A stretch of DNA of 64,000 nt, from the NCBI GenBank assembly GCA_035561075.1, contig DATMYF010000180.1:62001-126000 (forward strand), in the 5' to 3' direction. The DNA is from JAMCRM01 sp035561075. GTDB taxonomy: Bacteria > Acidobacteriota > Terriglobia > Bryobacterales > Bryobacteraceae. Numbering within the stretch: the first letter of the stretch is position 1; each line of letters opens with the position of its first letter. Below the pieces are notes generated by a model, which did no database searches, was not told where the DNA came from, and saw nothing but the letters and a program-made list of their open reading frames with translations. A program made the translations under genes and the position numbers. Below are positions 23,934 to 32,788 of this stretch, piece by piece.

Positions 23934-25682
23934 ATGCAATCAAGGGCCGTAATTCTCCGTCGCGGAATATTGATGACCTCCCTGCTCGCGCTACCCTTGC
24001 CGCTGGCGGCGCAAACGCCAGCGGTCACAATCGCTGCGACGCCCGTCGCGCTCGCCTTTACGTATCAGACCGGCGGCGCGCTGCCTGCCGAGCAGAAAGT
24101 GCAGGTCAAGCGCAGCGGCACGGGCACGGCACTGGATTTCACTGTGACGGTGCCGCCGGACGCAGACTGGCTGATCGTGAGCCCGGCGGCTGGAAAGACC
24201 GGAACTGCCATCGGGGTGCGGATCAATCCCACCTCTCTGCTTGCCCGCACGTACACGGCGGCCATCGAGATTACGGCCGCCGGGGTCAGCAATCCGGCGG
24301 TGGTGAACGTCACCCTGACGGTGAAAAACCCGCCCCCTATAGCCACCGCGCTGCCGTCCAGCCTGCCATTCACCTTCCAGACCGATCAAGCCGCTCCGGC
24401 CGCCAAGACGATTACGGTGTCGAGCAACGGCGAACCCGTTTCCTTTACAGCGGCAGCCTCCGGCGGAACATGGCTGAGCGTCAAGCCGGCCCTCGGGATT
24501 GTTGTCACGGGCAGCCCCGTAAGCCTCTCCGCCGAGGTGGACACAACCGGGCTGGTGCCGGGCACATACAACGGCAAGGTTACCCTCACGTATCTGAATG
24601 CCTCCACGAAGAGCTACACAATCCCGGTGACCCTTACGGTTACGGCGGGAGTGCCGGTGGTGACATCCATCTGGCCGAATGCGGCGCCCATCGGCTCGAA
24701 TGACGCGGTGATCACGCTTCGGGGCCAGCACTTCTTCCAGTCCTCGACGGTCCAGGCGGGTACCACCGCGGTCGCCACAACCTGGGTTGGGACCACGGTT
24801 CTGTTGGCGGTAATCCCCAAGGCGCTCATGGAAACAGCGGGGCCGCTCCCGATCGCCGTGACCAACACGCCGCAGCCGGCATCTACGCCCGTGAACTTCA
24901 CGGTGACGCCCCCCGGCCCGGTGATCGAAAGCGTGGTGAACGCCGCCAGTTTCTCCGGCGGCAGCCCTGTCCCGACCCTCTCGCCCGGGGAGATCTTCTC
25001 GATCTTCGGCTCCGGCTTGGGGCCCGCCGTGCTGGTCGAGGCGGTGCCAACTGGAAACGTATTTCCCACGACCGTGGGAACCCCGGCTACCACGGTGGAG
25101 TTCGAACTGACCACCGGCACCTGGACCCCCGTCCCCATCATCTTCGCCCAGGCCAACCAGATCAACGCCGTGGCACCCTTCGCTATGGTTCCAGGGGCAG
25201 CCAAGGCGCTCCGGGTGACGTACAACAGCCTAACCTCTCAGTCGCGTTCCTTCGATGCCGTGACGGCGCAGCCCGGGCTGTTTACCACCGACTCTTCCGG
25301 GCGCGGTCAGGCAGCGGCGCTGAACTATAGCGACACGACCCAGGCGTTCAGCCTGAATACCGCGTCGAACGCCGCGGCTAAAGGTTCCATCGTGATCCTC
25401 TACGCCACCGGCGGCGGCACACTCGCGCCGGCTCCGACCGCCGAGGGGCAGGTCGTACCCACCTCCGGAACAGTTCCCGCCTTGACCGGGCAGGTGTCAT
25501 TGACCATCGGTGGGGACGGAGCCACGGTGCAGTCTGCGACGGCCGTACCGGGGTCGCTGGCCGGACTGGTGCAGATCAACGCGGTGGTGCCGTCGTCGAT
25601 AACGGCTGGCAAGGACCTTCCCGTAGTGGTGACCATCGCGGGCGAATCCAGCCCGGCTACCGCCACGCTCTCCGTCAAGTAA
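23934..25682 (+). CDS. Secreted BACON/TIG protein with a TIGR03437-type C-terminus
   Basis: 582 residues from ATG 23934, which has Shine-Dalgarno GAGGA and opens a signal peptide (LRRGILMTSLLALPLPLAAQ). Two Ig-like BACON repeats follow (about 30-220; each ends WLIVSP or WLSVKP then ...GTYTA/NGKVTLT). A TIG/IPT domain comes next (TSIWPNAAPIGSNDAVITLRGQHF). Last is the Solibacter-type domain beginning VVNAASFSGG and including LSPGEIFSIFGSGLGPA and FAQANQINAVAPF. Such proteins are abundant in Solibacteres and probably act in adhesion or at the surface. It is embedded within the flagellar locus. Confidence 0.85.
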   Translation: MQSRAVILRRGILMTSLLALPLPLAAQTPAVTIAATPVALAFTYQTGGALPAEQKVQVKRSGTGTALDFTVTVPPDADWLIVSPAAGKTGTAIGVRINPTSLLARTYTAAIEITAAGVSNPAVVNVTLTVKNPPPIATALPSSLPFTFQTDQAAPAAKTITVSSNGEPVSFTAAASGGTWLSVKPALGIVVTGSPVSLSAEVDTTGLVPGTYNGKVTLTYLNASTKSYTIPVTLTVTAGVPVVTSIWPNAAPIGSNDAVITLRGQHFFQSSTVQAGTTAVATTWVGTTVLLAVIPKALMETAGPLPIAVTNTPQPASTPVNFTVTPPGPVIESVVNAASFSGGSPVPTLSPGEIFSIFGSGLGPAVLVEAVPTGNVFPTTVGTPATTVEFELTTGTWTPVPIIFAQANQINAVAPFAMVPGAAKALRVTYNSLTSQSRSFDAVTAQPGLFTTDSSGRGQAAALNYSDTTQAFSLNTASNAAAKGSIVILYATGGGTLAPAPTAEGQVVPTSGTVPALTGQVSLTIGGDGATVQSATAVPGSLAGLVQINAVVPSSITAGKDLPVVVTIAGESSPATATLSVK

Positions 25683-25694
25683 GGAAGCCCGGTG

Positions 25695-25732
25695 CCTTGG
25701 TCCGTCGCTCGTTGGGATCACGGGCCAAGGCA
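25695..25732. terminator. Hairpin between convergent genes
   Basis: A 10-bp inverted repeat (gccttggtcc / gggccaaggc, one T-G wobble) with an 18-nt loop lies between the secreted TIG gene and the convergent small gene. There is no T-tract, so any terminator role is inferred from placement. Confidence 0.4.
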
Positions 25733-25743
25733 GCCTGACGCGG

Positions 25744-26088
25744 CTATGCTTTCGGTGCAGCCAGGGCGGGGAGGGACAAGGTGTAGGCGGGGGGAGCGCC
25801 GAGCAGTCGGCGGGCCAGGGCAGCGGGGGTTTCGCTCTCGATGCGGCAGGTGCGGGAAAGAGTGCGGCCCTCCACGGCAATGCGGCCCTCTGCTTCCCCG
25901 ACGCGATACGCCATCTCCGCGCCGCGCTCGCGCCGTAGCGACTCAAGAGCCCAACCCGAAGCCGCCACCATCTCGATCTGGCCGCCGGCGCTCAGCAGGA
26001 TGCTCCAGTTGGCAGCCGGCTGGTTAGCCCTCGCACAGCTTTCGGCGGCTTCCATGATGCTTTCCGCGTTGGCCAGAAATCGATCCAA
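25744..26088 (-). CDS. Small unknown protein in the flagellar locus
   Basis: 114 residues; family not recognised. It alternates beta-rich segments (WSILLSAGGQIEMVAASGW, residues 28-46; GRIAVEGRTLSRTCRIESE) with two helices, reminiscent of small roadblock or PAS-like sensor folds, but I cannot assign it. No signal peptide or membrane segment. A sigma-28-like -10 (ACCGATAA, 26094-26101 on this strand) stands just upstream. The gene may be a late flagellar accessory or unrelated. Confidence 0.6.
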   Translation of the reverse strand: MDRFLANAESIMEAAESCARANQPAANWSILLSAGGQIEMVAASGWALESLRRERGAEMAYRVGEAEGRIAVEGRTLSRTCRIESETPAALARRLLGAPPAYTLSLPALAAPKA

Positions 26089-26181
26089 ACCAGCTTATCG
26101 GTTCGCTGCGGACGGATTTGCGGCGAAACGCGCCTCAAGGTGTCGCGATCGGTTCCGAAGAGATCACTTGGAGCCTATGGG

Positions 26182-26361
26182 ATGATGGCGGACGCCCGGA
26201 ACATGCCGAACGTTGTGGTCATCGGGCTGAGCCCGGAAGAACACGATTGGGTCCGGCTGCTGGTATCGCTGCTGCGCGACCCGGACCCTGTGCGAGGTGA
26301 ATTGACCCGGCAGGCGCTAATCTACCTGGAAAGCAGGCCGGAGCGGCAGGCACCCACTTAA
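26182..26361 (+). CDS. Small hypothetical protein
   Basis: 59 residues from ATG 26182 (the frame is open from 26140). NVVVIGLSPEEHDWVRLLVSLL followed by ELTRQALIYLESR suggests a beta strand and two amphipathic helices. The end overlaps the convergent fliJ stop by 4 bp. No clear Shine-Dalgarno. The composition looks coding, but there is no other support. Confidence 0.45.
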   Translation: MMADARNMPNVVVIGLSPEEHDWVRLLVSLLRDPDPVRGELTRQALIYLESRPERQAPT

Positions 26362-26810
26362 CGGGACGGGTCCCCGGGCGCTCGTTTCCAGCGGGCGAGG
26401 TAGGCATCGGAAGCGAAGGTGTCCAGCTCCCGGGCCTGCTGATATTCCCACTCCTCGAGACGACGCTCGCGAAGCCGTTCGAGCAGCCGGCAGCGGCGGC
26501 GGGCGGCCGCGATCCGCTCGCGCTGGCGCTCCACCTCGGCCCCACACTCCCGGCGGCGCACGGCAAGCGAAACAGCGCGCCCCCGCGCCGCATCCCGGTA
26601 TGCCGACAAGGCCCACAACTCCGGGGCCGCGACCGCTCCGGACGCGCGCACCTCCCGTTCCGCCACACTGCGGGCCTGTTCGATGGCGGCGATTTCCTGC
26701 TCTACCCGGGCACACGCTTCCAGGAGCGGCTGGAGCCGGAATTCCTCCGCCTCCAGTTGCGCCCGGCGCCACCCCAGCACGCTTTCCAGACGGAAACGAA
26801 AACGCGTCAC
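26358..26810 (-). CDS. fliJ: Flagellar export protein FliJ
   Basis: 150 residues, nearly all Arg/Glu/Ala coiled coil, opening RFRFRLESVLGWRRAQLEAEE, the usual FliJ start. FliJ is the stalk that couples the FliI ATPase to FlhA. It is last in the flgB-fliJ operon and overlaps fliI by 4 bp, which supports the assignment of this weakly conserved protein. Confidence 0.88.
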   Translation of the reverse strand: MTRFRFRLESVLGWRRAQLEAEEFRLQPLLEACARVEQEIAAIEQARSVAEREVRASGAVAAPELWALSAYRDAARGRAVSLAVRRRECGAEVERQRERIAAARRRCRLLERLRERRLEEWEYQQARELDTFASDAYLARWKRAPGDPSR

Positions 26811-28123
26811 GGCAGTGCCGCGGCGAGTTTCCCGATGTCGCGCAACGTATGCTCGCGCGGCACCTTGGACGCCGCGTCCTGCCGCAGGAAGGCAAGCAAA
26901 TCCGGACGCAGCCGGATAGCCGCGTCAAGCTGCGGATTCGAGCCCCCCACATAGGCGCCCAACTGGATCAGGTCCTCCGACTGGCGATAGAGCGCCAGCG
27001 CCTCCCGCACTTTGCGGCAATCGCGGGCCTGATCGCCGGTGGCAAGCTGCGATTCCAGGCGGCTCACGGATTCGAGCACATCGATGGCAGGGTAGTGCCC
27101 GGCGGCGGCCAGCCGCCGCGACAGCACCACATGGCCGTCCAGGATAGCGCGCACGGCATCGCAAATCGGCTCATTGAAATCGTCGCCTTCAACCAGCACG
27201 GTGAAGAAGCCGGTGATAGAGCCCTTGCCGAAGTTGCCGGCACGCTCGAAGACCCGCGGCAGGATGGCGAAGACGGAGGGCGTATAACCCTTCTGAGCCG
27301 GGGGTTCCCCGGCGGACAGCCCGATCTCGCGCTGGGCCATTGCCAGGCGGGTGACTGAGTCCATCACCAGCAGCACCCCGGCGCCCTGGTCGCGGAAGTA
27401 CTCCGCAACCGCCAGGGCGGTAAAGCAGGCCCGTACCCGCAGCGGCGCGGGACGGTCCGAGGTGGCCACCACGACCACCGCGCGCCGCATGCCCTCCGGA
27501 CCCAGTTCGTGTTCCACGAACTCCCGCACCTCGCGGTTGCGCTCGCCGATGAGCGCGATCACCGTCACATCGGCGCTGTTGTGCTTGCACATAGCGCCCA
27601 GCAGGGTAGTCTTCCCCACCCCGCTACCGCCGAAGATCCCGATTCGCTGGCCCTGGCCGCAGGGGAGCAGGCTGTCGATCACCCGGATCCCCGTGGTCAG
27701 GGGCTGCCGGATGGGCTCGCGCCCCAGCGGATTCCCCGGCGAGCCGTACAGGTCGTAAGCCGCCTCCGAACGGATGCGGGGCCCGCTGTCGATGGGATTG
27801 CCGAAACCATCCAGGACGCGGCCCAGCAGTTCTGGGCCGACTGGCACCCGGGCCTCTTCACTACGCGCCACCACGGTATCGCCCATGCGCAGGCCGTCTG
27901 CGTCTTCAAGCGGCATCGAGAGCACGCGGCCGTTGCGGAAACCAATCACCTGGGCGCGCACCCGGCGGCCCCCGGCGGTACGTATTTCGCAGAACTCCCC
28001 AACCCCCACCAGGGGACCGGCCGATTCGACCGCGAGACCGGCCACCTCGACCACTTCACCCGTGCGCCGGATCGGGTCAATGTAAGGGAGCGCCTCGATA
28101 TAGGGTGTGAAATCGATATTCAT
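26807..28123 (-). CDS. fliI: Flagellum-specific ATPase FliI
   Basis: 438 residues. Walker A GGSGVGKT at 165-172, Walker B region VLLVMDSVTRLAMAQREIGL, and PPAQKGYTPSVFAILPRVFERAG, which mark the FliI/HrcN branch of F1-type ATPases. It unfolds and delivers export substrates. Overlaps of 4 bp with fliH and with fliJ. Confidence 0.97.
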   Translation of the reverse strand: MNIDFTPYIEALPYIDPIRRTGEVVEVAGLAVESAGPLVGVGEFCEIRTAGGRRVRAQVIGFRNGRVLSMPLEDADGLRMGDTVVARSEEARVPVGPELLGRVLDGFGNPIDSGPRIRSEAAYDLYGSPGNPLGREPIRQPLTTGIRVIDSLLPCGQGQRIGIFGGSGVGKTTLLGAMCKHNSADVTVIALIGERNREVREFVEHELGPEGMRRAVVVVATSDRPAPLRVRACFTALAVAEYFRDQGAGVLLVMDSVTRLAMAQREIGLSAGEPPAQKGYTPSVFAILPRVFERAGNFGKGSITGFFTVLVEGDDFNEPICDAVRAILDGHVVLSRRLAAAGHYPAIDVLESVSRLESQLATGDQARDCRKVREALALYRQSEDLIQLGAYVGGSNPQLDAAIRLRPDLLAFLRQDAASKVPREHTLRDIGKLAAALP

Positions 28124-28803
28124 GCGTGCCTGCGCAGACGGTCCGTGAGCCCGCGCTCGATCTCCGCCAGTTGCGTATCGACGGAAGCGTCCAGTTTGCC
28201 GCGCCCGGTCTCGACCACCACGCCGCCGCGCTCGAGCGAGGCATCCGGCGCCACCAGGATGGCCCGCGAGGCCTTCTCGAAGGCGGCGCGCAGCATATCG
28301 GCCTGTTCGGGGTGGGCCCGCACCCGGCAGACTTCGTCGAGCTGCACTTTGTCGAGCGCCGCCCTCACGATGCCGGCCAGGGCGTCGGGGTCGAGCAAGA
28401 TCTCCCGGTGCAGCACGCGCCGCGCAATGGCCACCGAGAGCTTCAGCAGCGACGCTTCCGCCTGCGAGACGAGCTGCGGGCGGAGGCGCGCGATGTCGTC
28501 GATCGAGCGGATGAGCCGTTCGATTACCGGCCGCAGTTCCTCTCCTGCCGCGTTCCGGCCGGCCGCCTCGCCTTCCTGCCGCCCTGCCTGCCGGGCTTCC
28601 CGCGCCTGCCGCCCGGCCTGCGCCTCGACCTCCGCCACCCGGCGGGCCAGTTCCGCGGAATAGTCAACTGGAGGCGCCGCCGTTGCGGGCCGCGGCGCTG
28701 GCCCCGAAGCCGCAACCTCGGGCACGCCGCCGGCCGGGGCAGGCACCCATGCCATGGGCATCGCACCGTCCACCTCGGCGGCACGCAGCACCTTAGACGA
28801 CAT
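28120..28803 (-). CDS. fliH: Flagellar export ATPase regulator FliH
   Basis: 227 residues. Pro/Ala-rich N-terminus, then a long coiled coil rich in Ala/Arg/Gly/Gln (about 48-82), then a globular end (LLKLSVAIARRVLHREILLDPDALAGIVRAALDKV ... ERGGVVVETGRGKLDASVDTQLAEIERGL) as in FliH and V-type subunit E. It overlaps fliG by 11 bp and fliI by 4 bp. Confidence 0.92.
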   Translation of the reverse strand: MSSKVLRAAEVDGAMPMAWVPAPAGGVPEVAASGPAPRPATAAPPVDYSAELARRVAEVEAQAGRQAREARQAGRQEGEAAGRNAAGEELRPVIERLIRSIDDIARLRPQLVSQAEASLLKLSVAIARRVLHREILLDPDALAGIVRAALDKVQLDEVCRVRAHPEQADMLRAAFEKASRAILVAPDASLERGGVVVETGRGKLDASVDTQLAEIERGLTDRLRRHA

Positions 28804-29830
28804 ATTGTTCGCCGACCGCTCCCTTCAGGCTGATCACCCCCTGGGCTTCCAGTTGCCGCACCATGGCGATGATCTGCTGCTGCGCGCCCTCCACGTCTTT
28901 GATGCGCACCGGACCCATCGAATCCATGTCTTCCCGCAGCATTTCCGCCCCACGCTGCGACATGCACTGGATAAAGTGGTTCTGAAGCTGCTCGCTGGTG
29001 CCTTTGAGCGCCAGGGTGAGGAGCTTGCGGTCCACCTTCGAGAGCACCTCCTTCATGCCTTTGACGTTGATGAGCAGCATATCCTCGAAAACGAACATCA
29101 GGTGCCGCACGGATTCGGCGAGGTTGGGATCCTGCTGCTCGATATTGTCCAGGATCTCTTTGCTGGACCCCGAATCTAGGCGGTTGAGCAACTCCGCCAC
29201 GGCGCGCACCCCGCCGTAGGATTCGCGGCTCAACTCCCCCAGGGAATTGAGCTTCTGCCCGATGACAGCGGCGATCTTGGTGATGACATCGGGAGAGATC
29301 TGGTCGAGGTGCGCCATGCGCAACGCCACCTCCGAGCGGATGTCCGTGGGGAGCGCCAGCAGCAGGCCGGCCGCCTGCGACGGGTTCAGGTGGCTCACGA
29401 TGGTCGCAATAGTCTGGGGATGTTCGCTCTGAATGAACTTGGCGAGCTGCTGGGGGTCGGCCTTCTGGAGCGCGTCGAAACTCACCAGCTCTGAGCCGAT
29501 GGCCGCGGCGATCTGGTCAAGCAGCTTCCTGGCGCTCTCTAGGCCGAAGGCGCTCACCAGCATCTTGCGGGCATATTCGAGACCACCCTTGACGACGTAC
29601 TCACGGGCCAGCGTCAGCTCGTAGAACTCCTGGAGCACGCCCTCCACCTGCTCGGGACTGACGTCGCCCAGCAGGGTGATTTCGCGGCTGACCTCCTGCA
29701 CTTCCTCGATCGAGAGCTGCTTGAGCATCTCGGCGGCGCTCTGCTCCCCCAGGCAGAGCAGCAGGATGGCGCATTTACGTGGACCCGGGATCAGCTCGGC
29801 CGCCTTGGTTGGGGTGGTATTGGCGATCAT
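28793..29830 (-). CDS. fliG: Flagellar motor switch protein FliG
   Basis: 345 residues. All three domains are seen: N-terminal FliF-binding part (RKCAILLLCLGEQSAAEMLKQLS), middle EHPQ motif (FIQSEHPQTIATIVSHL, near residue 135), and C-terminal torque helix (LLTLALKGTSEQLQNHFIQCMSQRGAEMLREDMD) with its charged residues. It transmits rotation from the stator, whose genes motA/motB are not in the window. 4 bp downstream of fliF. Confidence 0.97.
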   Translation of the reverse strand: MIANTTPTKAAELIPGPRKCAILLLCLGEQSAAEMLKQLSIEEVQEVSREITLLGDVSPEQVEGVLQEFYELTLAREYVVKGGLEYARKMLVSAFGLESARKLLDQIAAAIGSELVSFDALQKADPQQLAKFIQSEHPQTIATIVSHLNPSQAAGLLLALPTDIRSEVALRMAHLDQISPDVITKIAAVIGQKLNSLGELSRESYGGVRAVAELLNRLDSGSSKEILDNIEQQDPNLAESVRHLMFVFEDMLLINVKGMKEVLSKVDRKLLTLALKGTSEQLQNHFIQCMSQRGAEMLREDMDSMGPVRIKDVEGAQQQIIAMVRQLEAQGVISLKGAVGEQYVV

Positions 29831-29834
29831 GGCT

Positions 29835-31505
29835 TCACCTGCTCAACCACTTCCGCAACACCATCACCGAGGGATTCGAATCCTTGGCGAGGTTGGTCCG
29901 CAAACGCTCCACGAGCACCTCGGCCTTCTTGGTGGTGACATCCGGCATCTTGATGGATTTGATGACTTCGAGTTCGAGGCGCTGCCGTGCGTCCGCCTGG
30001 CCGGCAAGCTCCTGCTCCATCTGTTCCTCGACACTGGGCTCACCACCCTCCGCGCCCGGGGGCAGAGCGGTGGGAACCGAGGCGCCCGCCGGAAGCCTGC
30101 TTCGCCACAGCTTGCGGACGAACAGCCAGCCTCCCGCGGCCAGCGCGAACAGCGCGAACGCCACCAGGCCGCCCAGCAGCCGGGTGTCCGGCGGCCACTG
30201 GAGCTTAAAGGGCGAGCCGGGCGGCACCGCCTCGGGCGCCGGAGGCGCCTGCCGAAGGGTGGCATCGAACGCCAGGCTCTCGACCACAATCTGGTCGCCG
30301 CGCCGCTGATCGAAATTGACCACCCCCGCCACTACGTCCCGGATGCGGCGCAGCGTTTCGGCCGACGGCGGCACCAGCACGCGGCGCTGGTTGGGCGGCG
30401 TACCCTCCCAGCGCACGTCCTGATCGACCAGCAACCCCACCGAAACGCGTTTGACGGTACCCTGCGGCTGGCGGACGCGGTTCACCACCCGGCTGCTTTG
30501 GTACGTGATGTTTTCGGTGCTGCGGTTCAGGCCCGCACGGCCCGAGAGCGCGGGGGCGGCGGCACGCGGCAGGTTGGACGGTGTTCCGGGAACCCCGGCG
30601 GTGGAGACCCCGGCGGTCGAATCCTCGCTCTTCTGGGACGTGAGCATGACGGAACGCTCGGGATCGTACATCTCCTCGCTGCGCTCCCCGCTGGTGAGGT
30701 CGCATTCCACCGAGACCCCCGTCTCGAAACGTCCCGCGCCCAGCAGCGGTTCGAGCGTGCCCCGGATCTTGCGGGTCAGTTCACGCTCGATCTGGCGGCG
30801 GTAGTCGAGCGCCGCTTCGGAGGCAGCCTGCTCGTCGTCCGAACCGCTGCGCGGCCGGTTCAACAGGTTCCCGTTGGTGTCGAGCACCGAAACCGCCTCG
30901 GGCGCAAGCCCCTCCACGGCGCTGGCTGCGAGGTGGCAGACGGCCTGTACGTTTTGCTCCGAGAGACGCACCCCGCCGCGCAGCCGCAGCATCACGCTGG
31001 CCTTGGCCGGCTGCCGCGCCTCCAGGAAGACCGAATCCTTGGGGAACGTGAGGTGGACGCGCGCCTCCTCAATCTCCTGCAAGTGCCCCAGCGAGCGCTC
31101 CAGTTCGCCTTCGAGGGCGCGCCGGTAGTTGACATGTTCGGCGAAGTCGGTGAGCCCCAGGTTGGTCTTATCGAAGATTTCAAAGCCCAGGCGGCCCGTC
31201 TTGGGAAGCCCGTCCACGGCCATTTGGAGCCGCAGTTCGGAGAGCCGCTCATCGGGCACCAGCACGGCGGTGCCGTTATCCTCCAGCCGGTACTCCACGT
31301 TGGCCTGCTTGAGCTTGGCCACCACCGCCCCGGCATCCCCGGGGGCCAGGGCCGTATATAGGGGCTTATACACGGTCTGGGTGCTCCAGCGCGTGAACAG
31401 CAGCAGGCTCGTCACAACCAGCACGGCCGCGGCTGCAATCGTCCAGCGCTGCCGCACCGAGAGGTTCGCCGAGACGGCGCGGAGCTGCCCGATCATGCCG
31501 GACAT
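29835..31505 (-). CDS. fliF: MS-ring protein FliF
   Basis: 556 residues. Membrane helices at about 20-38 (RWTIAAAAVLVVTSLLLF) and 440-462 (LLGGLVAFALFALAAGGWLFV) flank the periplasmic ring-building domains (YKPLYTALAPGDAGAVVAKLKQANVEYRLEDNG; RRALEGELERSLGHLQEIEEARVHLTFP). The last residues (NPSVMVLRKWLSR) match the FliG-binding tail. FliF is the assembly base of the motor and export gate. Confidence 0.97.
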   Translation of the reverse strand: MSGMIGQLRAVSANLSVRQRWTIAAAAVLVVTSLLLFTRWSTQTVYKPLYTALAPGDAGAVVAKLKQANVEYRLEDNGTAVLVPDERLSELRLQMAVDGLPKTGRLGFEIFDKTNLGLTDFAEHVNYRRALEGELERSLGHLQEIEEARVHLTFPKDSVFLEARQPAKASVMLRLRGGVRLSEQNVQAVCHLAASAVEGLAPEAVSVLDTNGNLLNRPRSGSDDEQAASEAALDYRRQIERELTRKIRGTLEPLLGAGRFETGVSVECDLTSGERSEEMYDPERSVMLTSQKSEDSTAGVSTAGVPGTPSNLPRAAAPALSGRAGLNRSTENITYQSSRVVNRVRQPQGTVKRVSVGLLVDQDVRWEGTPPNQRRVLVPPSAETLRRIRDVVAGVVNFDQRRGDQIVVESLAFDATLRQAPPAPEAVPPGSPFKLQWPPDTRLLGGLVAFALFALAAGGWLFVRKLWRSRLPAGASVPTALPPGAEGGEPSVEEQMEQELAGQADARQRLELEVIKSIKMPDVTTKKAEVLVERLRTNLAKDSNPSVMVLRKWLSR

Positions 31506-31568
31506 GGATGGGCCTTTCCCGAACCGCAGGATGCCGTCCTCGCGGCGTTTAGGTGATCATTCATGTAG

Positions 31569-31871
31569 CTAAACCTGCATGCGCATGATCTCCTGGTACG
31601 CCTGCACCATCTTGTTGCGGACCTGGAGGAAAAGTTCGAAAGCCAGCTCGGCCTGCTGGGTGGCCAGCGCCACCTGGTGGAGTTCCCCGCCCTCCCCTGC
31701 GAGCATGCGCCCGACCGACTCCCCGGCATCGGCGCGCAGTCCCTCGACCCGCGCGATAGAATCCCGCAACAGGCCGCCGAATTCGCTCGCGCTGCCCGAC
31801 TCCCCGGCAAGCGCGGGGGCGCGTATCTCCGTTGCCGGAAGGCTGGCGGGAAGTGAAATGGGCGAGGGCAT
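31569..31871 (-). CDS. fliE: MS-ring/rod junction protein FliE
   Basis: 100 residues. The C-terminal half LHQVALATQQAELAFELFLQVRNKMVQAYQEIMRMQV is the FliE signature. It starts one base after the flgC stop (31872), with the standard order flgB-flgC-fliE-fliF. Confidence 0.95.
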   Translation of the reverse strand: MPSPISLPASLPATEIRAPALAGESGSASEFGGLLRDSIARVEGLRADAGESVGRMLAGEGGELHQVALATQQAELAFELFLQVRNKMVQAYQEIMRMQV

Positions 31872-32303
31872 TTATCGCAACAGGTCCAGCGAGCGCTGGA
31901 TCATGTCCTTCACCGCCGTGATGGCCGCTACGTTGGCCTGGTAGCCGCGCGCGGCACCCATCAGGTCCACCATGTCCTCGGCGGGGTTGATGCGCGGGAA
32001 CAATACGTAACCGTCGGCGTCCGCGTCGGGATGCCCAGGCAGGTAGCGCCGCTCGGGCTCGCGGGTGTCCGTCACCACTTCCGCCACCTCCACGCCCTGG
32101 GGCTCCAGTTCGTTGCTGAGAAGCGCGGCAAACGGCGATTCCGCCGCGGCCGGGGTGAAAACCGCGTCCTTGCGCCGGTACGGCCCCCCGCCCGGCGTGC
32201 GGGTGGTTTCCACGTTGGCCAGGTTCTCGACGAGCAGCTCGGCCCTGGTGCGCTGGGCGGCCATCCCGGAGGCGCTCACCGATATGGCGGAGAAGAGGCT
32301 CAT
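31872..32303 (-). CDS. flgC: Proximal rod protein FlgC
   Basis: 143 residues. N-terminal FSAISVSASGMAAQRTRAELLVENLANVETTRTPGGGPYRRK and C-terminal FPRINPAEDMVDLMGAARGYQANVAAITAVKDMIQRSLDLL are typical FlgC. Overlaps flgB by 4 bp. Confidence 0.96.
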   Translation of the reverse strand: MSLFSAISVSASGMAAQRTRAELLVENLANVETTRTPGGGPYRRKDAVFTPAAAESPFAALLSNELEPQGVEVAEVVTDTREPERRYLPGHPDADADGYVLFPRINPAEDMVDLMGAARGYQANVAAITAVKDMIQRSLDLLR

Positions 32304-32641
32304 CCGTTCCTTCCTTCCTGGATGGCGGAGCGCACCGTGCGGAGTTGCGCGCGCAGCAGGTTCGACGCCATGCTGAAGCGCAATGCGTTCTCGGCCAGCA
32401 GGCGGGCCTCGCGATCCACGCTGACGTTATTGCCGTCGTTCCGCGTCTTGAGCCCCTCCACATCCACTACCTCCGGATCGCCGCCGTCCGCCAGCCGGTC
32501 GAGCTCGGAGGCGAAGGCTACATCGCGGGTCTTGTAGCCGGGCGTGTCGGCGTTGGCGATGTTGGCAGCCGCCAGCTTCTGGCGGGCGCTGAGCAAATCC
32601 ATGTAGCGCTCGAGCGAGTTACCGATGGGGTCCAGCATCAT
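32300..32641 (-). CDS. flgB: Proximal rod protein FlgB
   Basis: 113 residues from ATG 32641 (a second ATG at 32638 gives MLDPIGNSLERYMDLLSARQ; a GTG at 32659 is less likely). AAANIANADTPGYKTRDVAFASEL and the C-terminal LLAENALRFSMASNLLRAQLRTVRSAIQ fit FlgB. It leads the operon flgB-flgC-fliE-fliF-fliG-fliH-fliI-fliJ. No Shine-Dalgarno precedes it. It is divergent from fliW, with about 150 bp containing tandem dyads. Confidence 0.92.
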   Translation of the reverse strand: MMLDPIGNSLERYMDLLSARQKLAAANIANADTPGYKTRDVAFASELDRLADGGDPEVVDVEGLKTRNDGNNVSVDREARLLAENALRFSMASNLLRAQLRTVRSAIQEGRNG

Positions 32642-32715
32642 GCGGGGAGGGCAAGGCACGCCGGCTGCCAGGGCCTGGGAGCTCTCTTATCAGGAGGTTG
32701 CAGGCAGGATGGGGC

Positions 32716-32750
32716 GCCAACATTTTGGCGTGCGGCAACATTCTGCCACG
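32716..32750. promoter_or_regulatory. Tandem dyads between flgB and fliW
   Basis: Two similar imperfect palindromes, gccaacattttggc and ggcaacattctgcc, share the core CAACATTyTG and start 18 bp apart (cores at 32718 and 32736). They lie just upstream of the fliW promoter and in the flgB upstream region, so they could be a paired operator. No regulator is known. Confidence 0.4.
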
Positions 32751-32753
32751 CCC

Positions 32754-32781
32754 TACAGTTTTCGCGCTTTCCCGGCGATAA
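32754..32781 (+). promoter_or_regulatory. Sigma-28-type promoter of fliW-csrA-fliC
   Basis: TACAGTTT (32754-32761, 7 of 8 to TAAAGTTT) and GGCGATAA (32774-32781, 7 of 8 to GCCGATAA) are separated by 12 nt, against the usual 11. The expected start site falls at about 32788-32789, which is the fliW start codon. Confidence 0.6.
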
Positions 32782-32788
32782 CACTGGC

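Noticed and set aside
32734..32748. Possible sigma-54 promoter for flgB (TGGCAG...TTGCC on the minus strand)
   Set aside because: The GG-to-GC distance is one base too short for sigma-54, which is strict about spacing, and the site is part of the tandem dyads.
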